64,000 nt of DNA from Myxococcota bacterium (GTDB taxonomy: Bacteria > Myxococcota_A > Bradymonadia > UBA7976 > UBA1532), in NCBI GenBank assembly GCA_023150895.1, contig JAKLJY010000018.1:1-64000 (forward strand). The letters are read 5' to 3'. The notes beneath the pieces are model-generated. The model had not been told where the DNA came from. It did not search any database and saw only the letters and a list, made by a program, of their open reading frames with translations. Each line of letters opens with the position of its first letter. Within the stretch, counting starts at the first letter, position 1. A program made the translations under genes and the position numbers. This document shows, piece by piece, positions 1-16,886 of this stretch.

Positions 1-27
1 TTCAACTCGAATGTTGTCCATGGCGGC

Positions 28-42
28 CTCTGTTTTTCAGAG
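28..42 (-). terminator. weak hairpin after the first lipoprotein gene
   Basis: A 5-bp perfect stem (CTCTG/CAGAG) with a TTTTT loop lies 24 nt past the stop codon at 66, in a short AT-richer stretch. No T-run follows it on the minus strand, so it may only be a weak or Rho-assisted end signal. Confidence 0.22.
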
Positions 43-65
43 ATTGCCGCGAAGTTTATATTATG

Positions 66-977
66 TCAACACCCTCTGAAGGGTCCGTCCGGATCGGCGT
101 GGACGTTGACCATGCCGCACTGCGTCGCGAATCGGCCGACGAGGCGCTGACCCTCGGGGCAGACGGGGGCGGGGGCGCAGCAGGCGAACTGCGCGCTGCC
201 CCGCTGCGGCAAGACCTGTCCGCAGCCCCCGGTGACGAACGGTTTGTCCTCGGGGCCGACCTCGATGGGGACGATGCGCGTCGACCCGGGGAACTCGGCT
301 TGACAGTAGGCGAGGTCCTGGACGTCGCAGCCCGTGCGGCAGTCGGCGTCGGGGGTCCAGTCGCCGCCCGCCGGGCGCAGCACGTTCACCTGTCCGCAGT
401 GCGTGGCGAACTCGCCGAGCATCACCGAGCCCGGGCCGCAGTGGTCCGGCGGCGGCACGAAGGCGTCTGGCGGCGGCACGAAGGCATCCGGGGCGGGGAT
501 GAAGGCGTCCGGGGCGGGGACGAAGGCATCCGGGGCGGGCACGAAGGCGTCCGGCGCGGGCACGAAGGCGTCCGGCGCGGGCACGAAGGCGTCCGGGGCG
601 GGGGCGAAGGCATCCGGGGTGGGCACGAGCGCGTCGGGCGGCAGCGCGCCGCCGGCGTCCGGCATGCTGATCAGGGCGCCGTCCGGGAGCAGGCCGGTGG
701 ACATGTCCGGGCGCTGGCCGCCCTCGGGACCGGCATCCGCGATGAGGCCGCCTGCACCGCCGCTCCCGCCGCTCCCGCCGCCGGCGCCCGACGCATCGGG
801 GGTCGTCTCCCCGGGATCTTCGCCGCCCCCCGAGCCCCCGGCGTTGCCCCCGGCGTCGTCGCCGGTGTCGGGGGCGCAGGCCGTGAGCGAGAAGGCGCCG
901 ACCATGACCCAGGCGGGCAGGGTCGACCAGGAAGGCATCGCGAAGAAGGGCGGGCGGGGGGCAGAAAAGTGTCGCAT
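66..977 (-). CDS. PDA-repeat lipoprotein with Cys-rich domain and truncated second copy
   Basis: Predicted outer-membrane or surface lipoprotein of 303 aa; no known function recognised. The ATG at 977 is chosen because GGAG lies 6 nt upstream; an ATG 30 nt further upstream has no ribosome site. A signal peptide ends in a lipobox LTAC. It is followed by a Gly/Asp-rich spacer and then 9-10 repeats of a 7-residue PDAFVPA unit, an extended linker. The C-terminus is Cys-rich with a motif G-x-FATHCGQVNV that recurs about 75 residues later as GRFATQCGMVNV. The second copy stops after about 30 residues, whereas the first runs about 85, so the 3' end looks truncated. It is the last gene of a minus-strand series, 96 bp after the YD-repeat lipoprotein, and may share that gene's sigma-54 promoter. 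Confidence 0.72.
   Translation of the reverse strand: MRHFSAPRPPFFAMPSWSTLPAWVMVGAFSLTACAPDTGDDAGGNAGGSGGGEDPGETTPDASGAGGGSGGSGGAGGLIADAGPEGGQRPDMSTGLLPDGALISMPDAGGALPPDALVPTPDAFAPAPDAFVPAPDAFVPAPDAFVPAPDAFVPAPDAFIPAPDAFVPPPDAFVPPPDHCGPGSVMLGEFATHCGQVNVLRPAGGDWTPDADCRTGCDVQDLAYCQAEFPGSTRIVPIEVGPEDKPFVTGGCGQVLPQRGSAQFACCAPAPVCPEGQRLVGRFATQCGMVNVHADPDGPFRGC
443..642. repeat. 21-bp tandem repeat encoding PDAFVPA linker
   Basis: Nine to ten in-frame copies of a 21-bp unit encode the PDA-F-V/A-P-A/P linker of the first lipoprotein. Copies differ mainly at third codon positions. The unit is an obvious substrate for slippage, so linker length may vary between strains. Confidence 0.8.
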
Positions 978-1034
978 GTCGACTCCGGAAGGTGGTTCCA
1001 GAGCCATCGTCGCGACGGCCGGGGCTGGCTTCGA

Positions 1035-1052
1035 CCCCCGGATTTTCGGGGG
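1035..1052 (-). terminator. GC hairpin between two lipoprotein genes
   Basis: A perfect 6-bp CCCCCG/CGGGGG stem with a 6-nt GATTTT loop lies 22 nt after the stop of the YD-repeat lipoprotein gene. No U-tract follows on the minus strand, so it may attenuate rather than fully stop transcription into the next gene. Confidence 0.33.
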
Positions 1053-1073
1053 GGCGGCGGCGTCTGCGGGGCC

Positions 1074-1865
1074 TTACTCCATGGCCACCGGCATGGGGAC
1101 CACGGAGCGCGTCTCGATCACCCCGTCGATGCCACGGTCGAACGCGACCTCGACCTCGCAGCGTTCGCCCTGCCATGTGTAGGTCCATCGTTCGTGGGGT
1201 GTGTCGGCGGGGATCAGCTCACCGGGCACGGGCCAGTCGCCGGGCTCACCCCAGGCGGCGACCGCGTAGACGTCGGCCTGTACGACGCGACCGTCCGGAT
1301 CGTTGGTGAAGCGGACCAGGCCTTCCTCCGCGGCGCCCGCACTCGGCACGGACGCGAACTCGGTCGCGGTGCGGAAGCCCTCCGCGTCGTAGGTGTGTCG
1401 AGCCCAGCCGAAACCCGTCTCGACGCCCACCGGGGACTCGCTCGCCCAGACGTCGAGCGACAGGTTGCCCGCGGCGTCGTACCGGTAGTGACGCTCGATT
1501 CGCCCGCCGCACGCGCCGAAGTCGTCGCAGTCGGTGAAACGCTCCGAAAACGTCGGGCGCCCGCAGGCGTCGGTGACACCGCCGCTGTCCCGGTAGCCGG
1601 GCCTTCGTCCCCATGGGCCGAGGTCACCGGGAAACTGCCAAAGCGAGGGCGAGTCGCAGCCGGGGACGCAGTCGTCCCCACAGGGCAGAACGACGTCGCC
1701 GCAGGCCGGCGAGGGCGGCTGGGCGTCGGGCAGGGCGGCGTCGGGCAGGGCGGCGTCGGGGGGTGGCTCGGGTGCGGCCGCTTCGCCGGCGGGCGGCTCC
1801 GAGTCATCGACGGGTTGACAGGTCGTGGGGAGGGCGAGCGCGAGGGTGGTGGCGAGGATCTTCAT
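1074..1865 (-). CDS. small lipoprotein with YD (RHS-like) repeats
   Basis: Lipoprotein of 263 aa. The ATG at 1865 follows a GGAG about 8 nt upstream and opens a signal peptide (MKILATTLALALPTTC) with Cys at about residue 16. A PDAALPDA linker leads to a Cys-containing globular part. Two motifs, YDAAGNLSLDVW and YDAEGFRTATEF, match the YD-repeat signature of RHS/teneurin proteins. Here they occur in a very short protein with no toxin or cage-length repeat array, so it is not a typical RHS toxin. It has its own strong sigma-54 promoter and palindromic activator site upstream (1906-2001), so transcription is probably separate from the large gene ending at 2008. Confidence 0.72.
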   Translation of the reverse strand: MKILATTLALALPTTCQPVDDSEPPAGEAAAPEPPPDAALPDAALPDAQPPSPACGDVVLPCGDDCVPGCDSPSLWQFPGDLGPWGRRPGYRDSGGVTDACGRPTFSERFTDCDDFGACGGRIERHYRYDAAGNLSLDVWASESPVGVETGFGWARHTYDAEGFRTATEFASVPSAGAAEEGLVRFTNDPDGRVVQADVYAVAAWGEPGDWPVPGELIPADTPHERWTYTWQGERCEVEVAFDRGIDGVIETRSVVPMPVAME

Positions 1866-1905
1866 CGAGCGGTGCTCCGGGATGTGGGGTGCGCCCGGAT
1901 GAAAA

Positions 1906-1920
1906 GCATCGGCCGTGCCA
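1906..1920 (-). promoter_or_regulatory. sigma-54 (-24/-12) promoter of YD-repeat lipoprotein
   Basis: Minus strand reads TGGCAC-GGCCG-ATGC. The -24 element is perfect, and the GG-N10-GC spacing required by RpoN holds. The predicted start lies about 30 nt before the ATG at 1865. Confidence 0.65.
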
Positions 1921-1962
1921 ACCGCACCGTTGCGGCCGCGGCGCGGTCGAGCCCGGGGCCTC

Positions 1963-2001
1963 GCGTCAACCCCGGACGCGGGCGGCTTCAAGCGGCGACG
2001 C
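1963..2001. promoter_or_regulatory. tandem activator-site pair GCGTC-N7-GACGC
   Basis: A perfect palindrome GCGTC-AACCCCG-GACGC (1963-1979) is followed 22 bp later by a 9/10 match GCTTC-N7-GACGC (1985-2001). The pair lies 43 bp upstream of the -24 element. The same arrangement recurs at five other promoters in this window, so it is read as the upstream activating sequence of a sigma-54 activator. Confidence 0.62.
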
Positions 2002-2007
2002 GCCGGG

Positions 2008-10070
<8,063 letters not shown>

Positions 10071-10094
10071 CTGTCACCTCCCCTCCGCGCGGTG

Positions 10095-10958
10095 TCACCG
10101 CCAAGTCATGCAGTCGACCGCGTGAAGCCGGACATCGTCAAGCAGCAATGTGTGGAAATGGTCCGAGGTCAAGAATCCCGCGACGCGTGTGATGAAGAGG
10201 AGGCCCGGGTCGACCCAGGGCGCGTCCATCTGGTGATCAACGCAAGTCTCATGCCATGGGCTCTGGCGGATGCCTTTGTCCACGCTCGTCTCCGCGCACC
10301 AAGCGGCGTTCGTCTGCTCCCAGAGACGCATGACGACCGGCTCGACCGCGTCCGGGCTGAGGTCACGGCCGGTCAGCACCAGCGAGTGCTCGGCCCCCGG
10401 AAACCCCGGACACGCTTCGCCCGCGGACGCCACGACGCGCCGGCGGAAGCAGACGCGGTAGCGCCCGGGCGGCAACTCTGCCGTGTCGAGCGCCTGTTCG
10501 AGCCGAACGAAGGTCCGGCGCGTCTCCAGGTTGGCGTCGAGACGCATCTCGGCCATCCACTCACCGTCGGCCGGCCGCCCGAAGTCCTCTGCCACCGTGA
10601 CCCGCCCCGCCGGTGCCTGAAAGGCCCAGTGATCGTCACCGATCTCGAACGAAGGATCCCCGACCGTGACGAGGGCTTCGCACGGGCCCGCAGCCGGACA
10701 CAGTCGATGACACAGCGTATTCAGACCCCCGTCGGACATGGTTGCGTCCGGATGAGACGCAGACACATCGCCATTTGCGTCACCGTGGGACGCATCCGTG
10801 GTCGTCTGTTCAGCATCCCGGGCGCCGACGCATCGTCCGGACGCTTCATCACACGTCGCCCCCTGCGCGCAAGGCGCATCGGGCCCGCATACGAACGCCG
10901 CCGGGAAGTCACACGCGCCGACGACGAGAGCGACTGCGAGCACGGCCACCCGGCTCAT
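10095..10958 (-). CDS. lipoprotein, first of a tandem paralogous pair
   Basis: Lipoprotein of 287 aa with no recognised function. The ATG at 10958 overlaps the previous stop by 4 nt (ATGA). The signal peptide MSRVAVLAVALVVGAC ends in the lipobox Cys 16. A Cys-rich CGPDAPCAQGATCDEASGRC segment is followed by an Asp/Ser linker and a C-terminal beta-sandwich-like domain of about 190 aa containing LPPGRYRVCFRRRVV and ending CMTWR. The next gene upstream has the same layout and the related LPAGDYRLCFTWRVV and CVTWR, so the two are tandem duplicates. The C-terminal domain resembles carbohydrate-binding jelly-rolls in general pattern only. It is in an operon with the TPR/PEGA protein and the two MopE proteins. 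Confidence 0.75.
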   Translation of the reverse strand: MSRVAVLAVALVVGACDFPAAFVCGPDAPCAQGATCDEASGRCVGARDAEQTTTDASHGDANGDVSASHPDATMSDGGLNTLCHRLCPAAGPCEALVTVGDPSFEIGDDHWAFQAPAGRVTVAEDFGRPADGEWMAEMRLDANLETRRTFVRLEQALDTAELPPGRYRVCFRRRVVASAGEACPGFPGAEHSLVLTGRDLSPDAVEPVVMRLWEQTNAAWCAETSVDKGIRQSPWHETCVDHQMDAPWVDPGLLFITRVAGFLTSDHFHTLLLDDVRLHAVDCMTWR

Positions 10959-11785
10959 CGCCACGTCACACACGCGGCGGCCGCCAGGCGGACGTCGTCG
11001 ATGTCGAAGGCGAGCTGATGTCTCGCGCCGTCGTATTCGCCCGTGCGGGCCGCGCCGAACGCCAGACCCGGCGACGACCACGCCGACTCGCGTCGGACGT
11101 CCACGCAGGCCTCCGCCCAGGCGGTGACGTCGAATTGGCCCCCGGCCGGCGCCGCCGACGCGCACACCTCGTCCGCCGTTCGGGCCCAGACCGAGCGTTC
11201 GCCCGCGGCATCGAGCGCAAGGACCGAGAGGGTCGGTGCGTGCCCGGAGTCGCAGTTGTCGAAGCCCGTCACGACGCGCCACGTGAAACAGAGTCGGTAG
11301 TCCCCCGCGGGCAGCATCTCGACCGGCAAGCGCTGTTCGAACCGCGTCGCGTCGACCCCGGCGGCGAGCGTGCCGTCCACCAGCGCCTCGCCGAGAAACC
11401 GCCCTTCAGGCGCCAGCAGCAAGTCGACCGTGCGGTTGGCACGGCGCGCGGGGGCCGTGAAGACCCAGTCGCCCTCACCGTCTTCGAAGCCGCCCTCGGA
11501 GAGCGGCACGAGCGCTTTGCAGGGCCCGGGCTCGGGGCACAGCGTCTCGCAGAACCCGGCGGGGGCGCTCGGCGGGGCCGCATCCGGGCGTGCGTCCGGC
11601 GATCCGGCGCCGGGCCCGTCGCCGTCGCCATCGTCGGCGTCGCCCGGGCCGTCGGGGTCGGCGCACCGGCCCGAGACGCAGACCGCGGGGGCCCGGCAGT
11701 CGGCGTCCGCACGGCAGGTCAGCGCCTCGGGGAACGCGCAGCCGGGCAGGCAAAACGACCACACGAGGGCGACCCGGGCGACCAT
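10955..11785 (-). CDS. lipoprotein, second of a tandem paralogous pair
   Basis: Lipoprotein of 276 aa, paralogue of the neighbour at 10095-10958. The start ATG at 11785 shares one base with the stop of the TPR gene (TGATG). A signal peptide with lipobox LPGC (Cys 16) precedes a CRADADCRAPAVCVSGRC knot, an Asp/Gly linker, and a C-terminal domain opening LCPEPGPCKALV and closing CVTWR. Cys positions match its paralogue, suggesting conserved disulfides. Function is unknown. Coupling to the TPR protein suggests they act together at the envelope. Confidence 0.75.
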   Translation of the reverse strand: MVARVALVWSFCLPGCAFPEALTCRADADCRAPAVCVSGRCADPDGPGDADDGDGDGPGAGSPDARPDAAPPSAPAGFCETLCPEPGPCKALVPLSEGGFEDGEGDWVFTAPARRANRTVDLLLAPEGRFLGEALVDGTLAAGVDATRFEQRLPVEMLPAGDYRLCFTWRVVTGFDNCDSGHAPTLSVLALDAAGERSVWARTADEVCASAAPAGGQFDVTAWAEACVDVRRESAWSSPGLAFGAARTGEYDGARHQLAFDIDDVRLAAAACVTWR

Positions 11786-12771
11786 CAGAAGCGGCCCCAG
11801 GCGGCCGCGCCTCCGGGGCCGAAGGAGAGCACGACGGTGTCCGTCGGTGTCGCCAGGAACGCATAGAGCAAGCCGCCCACCACGAGACCCCCGCCGACGG
11901 CGGCGGACACGGCACCGAGGGTGAGCGCCTCACCGTGGTCCTCCTCGAGCTGCGCGTGCCGGGTCAGCTCTTTCGGTGTTCGGCCGAGACCTTCGGCGTC
12001 CTCGGCGAGCCCGTCGGCCCGGACGAAGAAGTAGGTGCCGACGCCGAGCGCGGCGAGTCCCACGCCTGCGACGATGAAGCCGGTCGGATCCATTTCGGCG
12101 TGCGGTGCGGCCGCCGTCGGCGGCGCCGGAGCGCTTACCGTGACGGACGCTGGTGCGGGCGGGGGCGGAGCGGCCAGCGTGACGTGCAACGGCGTCGACT
12201 GCCCGCGCGCGACCGTCACCGAGCGGGTGACCTCGGGCTGATCCGGCAGGCGCAGCCGGACGACGAGCGTCCCCGGGCTCGCGGTAATGGTCGCCGGCGT
12301 CGTGAAGCTGCCCTCGAGCCCGTCGACGCGCACCGCCGCCCCGGCGGGCTCGCTCGTGACCACGAGCTTCGGGCGCGCGGCGTCCACGCGGCGCTCGAGG
12401 CCACCGATGATGCGCTCGATCTCGTCGCGGTCCGGCGCCGCCGGGGCGATGGTCAGGTAGCGTCGGTAGGCCGCGAGCGCGCGCTCGTCGTCCTGGAGCC
12501 GTTCGAACGTACGGGCGAGGTTGAAGGCGAGTTTGGGCGACTGCGGAAAGATCTCCAGCGCAATCTCGAACTCCCGCGCCGCGCCGGCATAGTCGCCGCG
12601 GGCGTAGAGCGTGCGGCCGACCTGATATCGGGCCTCGGCCAAGGCGGACGCGCCCGCTTCGAGCGTCGGCGCAGGGGGATCACCCGCCCCGCGGGCGAGC
12701 TGCGGAGTCCCGCTGACGACCAGCAAGACCGTCAGTGCGAGGGAGGAGAAGTGTTCAACGATGCGTGACAC
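11785..12771 (-). CDS. secreted TPR/PEGA-domain protein
   Basis: Exported protein of 328 aa that probably scaffolds or anchors envelope components. I chose the GTG at 12771, which has GAAGG 8 nt upstream and opens directly into a signal peptide; longer in-frame starts would run into the divergent kinase gene. Residues about 45-150 form tetratricopeptide repeats (LYARGDYAGAAREFEIAL and LARTFERLQDDERALAAY). A PEGA-like beta domain follows (VVTSEPAGAAVRVDGLEGSF), then an Ala/Pro linker and two hydrophobic segments near residues 225 and 285. TPR+PEGA proteins are common next to Ser/Thr kinases in myxobacteria. This one is divergent from a kinase with its own PEGA-like domain, 83 bp between start codons. 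It is first of the operon running to 2008. Confidence 0.75.
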   Translation of the reverse strand: MSRIVEHFSSLALTVLLVVSGTPQLARGAGDPPAPTLEAGASALAEARYQVGRTLYARGDYAGAAREFEIALEIFPQSPKLAFNLARTFERLQDDERALAAYRRYLTIAPAAPDRDEIERIIGGLERRVDAARPKLVVTSEPAGAAVRVDGLEGSFTTPATITASPGTLVVRLRLPDQPEVTRSVTVARGQSTPLHVTLAAPPPPAPASVTVSAPAPPTAAAPHAEMDPTGFIVAGVGLAALGVGTYFFVRADGLAEDAEGLGRTPKELTRHAQLEEDHGEALTLGAVSAAVGGGLVVGGLLYAFLATPTDTVVLSFGPGGAAAWGRF

Positions 12772-12854
12772 GGTGTAGACCTTCGCCCGGCCGGCCGCCG
12801 ACGGGGCTGCTGCCAGCTTGCCCCCGTACATCACCCTGCGCAAGATGCACCCCG

Positions 12855-14531
12855 ATGCTCGTTTGTCCGACATGTTCCAGGGAGTTTCCGTCGAGCGGCC
12901 TGGCGCTGTGCCCCGACGATGGGACACCGCTGCGATCCGCCGGCGGCACGCCCACGGTCCGACCCGATCCCCGCGTCGGTAGCGTCCTCGCCGGTCGCTA
13001 CCTGCTCGGGTCCATTCTCGGAACCGGCGGCATGGGGACGGTCTATCTCGCCACCGATCTCGGTGAAGGGGCCGAGGGCGCTCAGGTCGCCATCAAGGTC
13101 GTGTCCCCTGCCGCGCTCACGGATCCCGCGTTCATCGGGCGGTTCTGGCAGGAGATTCGCGCCGCGCGAGCCATCATGCACCGTCAGGTCGTTCGCATCC
13201 TCGGTTTCGGCGATACCGCGGAGGGGACGCCGTTTCTGGTCATGGAGTACGTGGCCGGAGAAACGCTCGATGCCGTTCTCCGGCGGTCGGGTCCCCTCCC
13301 GCCCGAGCGCGCGGCGTTTCTGGCCCGCGAGCTCGCCTGTGGGATCGAAGCCGCGCACAAGTGCCAGGTGATGCACCGGGATCTCAAACCGGCGAACCTC
13401 ATGGTCTGTGATGACGGCGCGGGCGGAGAGACCCTCAAGATCCTGGACTTCGGGTTGGCCAAACCGTGTGACGCCAACCCGCAGGGCGTCTCCCTGACCG
13501 AAACCGGCCTGGTCTTCGGGACGCCGGAGTACATGTCGCCGGAGCAGGCGCGGGGCGAGCGGGTCGATTATCGGACGGACCTGTACGCCGCCGGGTGCAT
13601 CCTGTTCGAGATGCTCGCCGGCCACGGGCCGTTCGGAACGGGTTCGACGGTCGCGATGCTGTTGCGCCACATGCGCAGTCCCGTGCCTCGCTTCGAGGAA
13701 CTCCACCCCCCGGTGGCGGTCCCCGAAGCCCTCGCCGAGATTGCCTACACGGCGCTGCAGAAGCCGCGGGAGGACCGCTTTCAGACGGCGTCGGCGCTGC
13801 GCCGGGCGCTCGAGACGGCGATGAACCTGTCGCCGAGACCCTCCATCGCCGTCACCCTCGCGCCGCCGAGCAACCCGGGGGCTGCGGGCTTCGCCGACGC
13901 CCCCACGCCGGAGGCGCATGCCCCCGACCCGATCGGACGGCCGAGCCTCGCCCCGCCGGGGCCGGCGGTCCCGCCTCGAGGGTCACCAACTCGCACGTCC
14001 GGCGCCCGTTGGGGTCCGTTGGTCGCCGTTGCGGTGGCGCTCGCGGCGGCCGCGCTCGGATTCGTGGGCGGGCGGGCCGCCCCCACCGGGCACTCGGCGC
14101 CAGAACCGTCGACGCCGGCGCCGACGAGCGCACCCGCGCCGACACCCGTGACGATCCGGTTTCGCTCCGAGCCGCCGGACGCGCGCCTCGAGGTCCGACA
14201 GGCCACCGACGGCGCGGTCCTGCTCCGGGCGCGGACGCCGGCCGAAGTCGCCCTCCCGCGCGGTGCCGCCGTCGACGCCCGGTTGATGCTCGAGGGGCGT
14301 CCGACCCGGACCGTCACGGTCGACACCCGGGCGGACGGCGACGTGCTCGTCGAGTTCGGCGGGCCGGCGCCCGCGAGTGACCCGCCGCCCGCCGTGACCC
14401 CGGAAGCAGGCGCGACCACGGGCGGGGTCATTGCCGCACCGGCGGTGCCTGCGGGGCCGAGGCCTTCGCGCCCGGCCGCGACGCGCAGCGCGCCCCACGC
14501 GGCCGGCGATGCCTCGGAAGACCTGCGCTGA
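12855..14531 (+). CDS. membrane Ser/Thr protein kinase with zinc-ribbon and PEGA-like domain
   Basis: Bacterial (Hanks-type) Ser/Thr kinase of 558 aa. The ATG at 12855 opens a short zinc-ribbon-like segment (CPTCSREF...LCPDDG). Kinase motifs are complete: GTGGMGTVYLA glycine loop, Lys in [15 protein letters not shown] catalytic loop, DFGLAK, GTPEYMSPEQ. A Pro/Ala linker is followed by one membrane helix (LVAVAVALAAAALGFVGG) at about residue 395-415, then an extracytoplasmic PEGA-like domain (IRFRSEPPDARLEV) and a Pro/Ala tail. The layout fits a transmembrane sensor kinase. Its stop directly abuts the ATG of the next kinase (TGAATG), so the two are co-translated. Confidence 0.9.
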   Translation: MLVCPTCSREFPSSGLALCPDDGTPLRSAGGTPTVRPDPRVGSVLAGRYLLGSILGTGGMGTVYLATDLGEGAEGAQVAIKVVSPAALTDPAFIGRFWQEIRAARAIMHRQVVRILGFGDTAEGTPFLVMEYVAGETLDAVLRRSGPLPPERAAFLARELACGIEAAHKCQVMHRDLKPANLMVCDDGAGGETLKILDFGLAKPCDANPQGVSLTETGLVFGTPEYMSPEQARGERVDYRTDLYAAGCILFEMLAGHGPFGTGSTVAMLLRHMRSPVPRFEELHPPVAVPEALAEIAYTALQKPREDRFQTASALRRALETAMNLSPRPSIAVTLAPPSNPGAAGFADAPTPEAHAPDPIGRPSLAPPGPAVPPRGSPTRTSGARWGPLVAVAVALAAAALGFVGGRAAPTGHSAPEPSTPAPTSAPAPTPVTIRFRSEPPDARLEVRQATDGAVLLRARTPAEVALPRGAAVDARLMLEGRPTRTVTVDTRADGDVLVEFGGPAPASDPPPAVTPEAGATTGGVIAAPAVPAGPRPSRPAATRSAPHAAGDASEDLR

Positions 14532-16880
14532 ATGAGCACCGCGGCGGACCGATTCCTGGATCGCGGTCTCATTGCGCAGGGCGGCATGGGCGAGGTCAGG
14601 CGCGCGTGGGACACCCGGCTCTGTCGCGAGGTCGCGCTCAAGACGGTGCTGTCCGACCGCGCATGCGAGGGGGACGCCAGCCTCCGCATCGAGGCGGAGG
14701 CGAAAATCACCGCAAGACTCCAGCATCCGGGCGTGCTGTGCGTGATCGACTCCGGGTTCCTGGACGACGGGCGGTTCTGGTACGCGATGCCGCTCATCGC
14801 TGGCGCGACGCTGACGGAGGAGATCCGGACACGCCACGACGAGGTCGCCCGCGGTCTTTCCGAGGGGCCGTCGGTGCTCTTTCGGCTGATGTCCCAGTTC
14901 CTGCGCGTCTGCGAGGTGATGGCCTTCGCCCACGACCGCCGGGTCGTGCACCGCGATCTCAAGCCGTCGAACGTCATGGTCGGGCGGTTCGGTGAGGTCT
15001 ACGTGATGGACTGGGGTGTCGCCAAGGATCTGGACGGCGAACCCGAGACGCTGCCGGGCGTGGCGATGTCGATCCCGATCGTGGGCACGGGCCTGACGAC
15101 ATACGGCCAGGCCCTCGGGACGCCGGCGTACATGCCGCCCGAGCAGGCAATGGGCGCGTTGGACGAAGTGGGGCCGTGGAGCGACGTCTATGCCCTGGGC
15201 GGTATCCTGCACGAGGTCCTCACCGGGGCGCCGCCTTGGCCGCCGCGGCTGACCCCGGGGCAGGCCCCGCTGCGGCCCGACGCGGCGCTCGTCGCACTCT
15301 GCCTGGGGGCGCTGGCGGAGGCCACGGTGGCCCGCCCGGCCGACGCGGGGGCCTTGGCGGCCGCCGTGCGTGGTTGGCTCGAGGGCGCTCAACGGCGGGC
15401 CGCGGCGCTGGTTCACGTTCGCGAGGCCGAGGCGTTGGCGGTCGAGGTGGCGCGCAAGCGCGCGGCGGCACTCGAGCTTCGGCAGGAGGCCAGGACCCTG
15501 CAGGCCGGGATCGCGACGACCGCGGCCGAAGCCCTGAAGCTCCCGGTGTGGCGGCTCGAGGACGCCGCGGTCGGTCTCGAACGGGCCGGGCGGGTGGACG
15601 TCGTCGGCGTCGAACAGCATCTACGAATGGCCCTCAGCCTGTCCGCGGACGACGTGCAGGCACGCCGCCTGCTGGCGGAGCACTACCGGGACCGCCTGTT
15701 GGCGGCGGAGCAGATCCGGGATGCCGACACCGTCGCCGAGGCCGAGGCGCTGCTGCGCGCCAACGACGGGGGCTTGTACGCCGAGTGGCTGCAAGGCGAT
15801 GCGAAGTTGACGCTCGACACGGATCCGTCCGGCGCCGAGGTTTTCCTGTCGACCTACGCGGAGCGCGACCGCCGGCTCGTTCCGACCGACCGCCGCCGCC
15901 TCGGACGAACGCCGCTCGAGGCCGTGGCCATTCCACGCGGTTCGCACCTGCTCGAGATTGAGCACGGAGATCGGCCCACCGCAAGGCTCCCCGTCCGCGC
16001 CGGACGGCTCGAGCACGTGCGTTGGGTTCGGCCGGGCGAGGCGACACCCCGCAGGGTGCTCCTCCCGAAGGCCACCGATCTCGGACCGGACGAGGTCTAC
16101 GTGCCCCCCGGCATGTTTCAGTACCAGGGCGATCCGTCGACCGCAGAGCCCATTCCGGCGCGGCTGATCTGGGTCGACGGTTTCATCATCGCCCGGCACC
16201 CCGTGACGTTGGGCGCCTACATCGAGTGGCTCAACGCGCTCGTGGATGCGGGGGACGAGCCCGAGGCGATCCGGTGCGCCCCGCTCCTCCCGCCCGACGA
16301 GGTGGGGTCCAACTTCGTGCGTCGGATCCCCCGGTTCCCGCGCGGGCGGTTCGCGCTGACCGCCGAGCTCGAGCACTTGCGGGACTGGCCGCTGAGCCTC
16401 GTCGACTGGCACGCCGCGATGGGCTACGCCGCCTTCCGTTCGCGGATGACCGGATTGCCCTGGCGCCTGCCGCATGAGATCGAACGCGAGAAGGCCGGGC
16501 GCGGCGCGGACGGCCGCATCTACCCCTGGGGCGACTTTCCGGAGCCGACGTGGTCGCGCAACGCCGGCGCGTCCGAGGCGGGGCCCCTGCCGGGGACCGT
16601 CGAGGCGTTCCCCCGCGACGAGAGCCCCTACGGTGTCCGGGGTCTGGCCGGGAACGTGCGGGACTGGTGTCTGAACGTCTGGCGGGCCGACGGGGGCGGG
16701 GACGAGGGCGCGGCGCTGATTCTCGAGCCGCCTGGCCACGACGACCCGGCCTACCGCGCCATCCGCGGCGGGTGCTGGTCGGTCGGCATGGCCCAGTGCC
16801 GATTGACCGAGCGCTACGTCGGCTGGCCCGGCGAACGGTACCCGACGGCGGGCATCCGCCTCGTCCGGAGCTGGCCCTGA
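14532..16880 (+). CDS. Ser/Thr protein kinase fused to PEGA-like and FGE-sulfatase-like domains
   Basis: Kinase of 782 aa with no spacer after the upstream kinase gene. Kinase domain about 8-285: [14 protein letters not shown] loop, Lys in [19 protein letters not shown] in place of [14 protein letters not shown] helical Ala/Glu-rich stretch (about 290-400) leads to a PEGA-like segment ([21 protein letters not shown]). About 515-782 is a formylglycine-generating-enzyme/sulfatase-modifying-factor fold ([56 protein letters not shown]). In true FGEs two Cys follow the GGS motif; here the first is Val and only the second remains, so the domain is probably non-catalytic. No transmembrane helix was seen, so it is likely cytosolic. 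Confidence 0.88.
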   Translation: MSTAADRFLDRGLIAQGGMGEVRRAWDTRLCREVALKTVLSDRACEGDASLRIEAEAKITARLQHPGVLCVIDSGFLDDGRFWYAMPLIAGATLTEEIRTRHDEVARGLSEGPSVLFRLMSQFLRVCEVMAFAHDRRVVHRDLKPSNVMVGRFGEVYVMDWGVAKDLDGEPETLPGVAMSIPIVGTGLTTYGQALGTPAYMPPEQAMGALDEVGPWSDVYALGGILHEVLTGAPPWPPRLTPGQAPLRPDAALVALCLGALAEATVARPADAGALAAAVRGWLEGAQRRAAALVHVREAEALAVEVARKRAAALELRQEARTLQAGIATTAAEALKLPVWRLEDAAVGLERAGRVDVVGVEQHLRMALSLSADDVQARRLLAEHYRDRLLAAEQIRDADTVAEAEALLRANDGGLYAEWLQGDAKLTLDTDPSGAEVFLSTYAERDRRLVPTDRRRLGRTPLEAVAIPRGSHLLEIEHGDRPTARLPVRAGRLEHVRWVRPGEATPRRVLLPKATDLGPDEVYVPPGMFQYQGDPSTAEPIPARLIWVDGFIIARHPVTLGAYIEWLNALVDAGDEPEAIRCAPLLPPDEVGSNFVRRIPRFPRGRFALTAELEHLRDWPLSLVDWHAAMGYAAFRSRMTGLPWRLPHEIEREKAGRGADGRIYPWGDFPEPTWSRNAGASEAGPLPGTVEAFPRDESPYGVRGLAGNVRDWCLNVWRADGGGDEGAALILEPPGHDDPAYRAIRGGCWSVGMAQCRLTERYVGWPGERYPTAGIRLVRSWP

Positions 16881-16886
16881 GGGGCC

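Noticed and set aside
65-70. Minus-strand TTGACA overlapping the stop codon at 66, a possible -35 box for a gene left of the window
   Set aside because: No acceptable -10 hexamer at 16-18 bp spacing.
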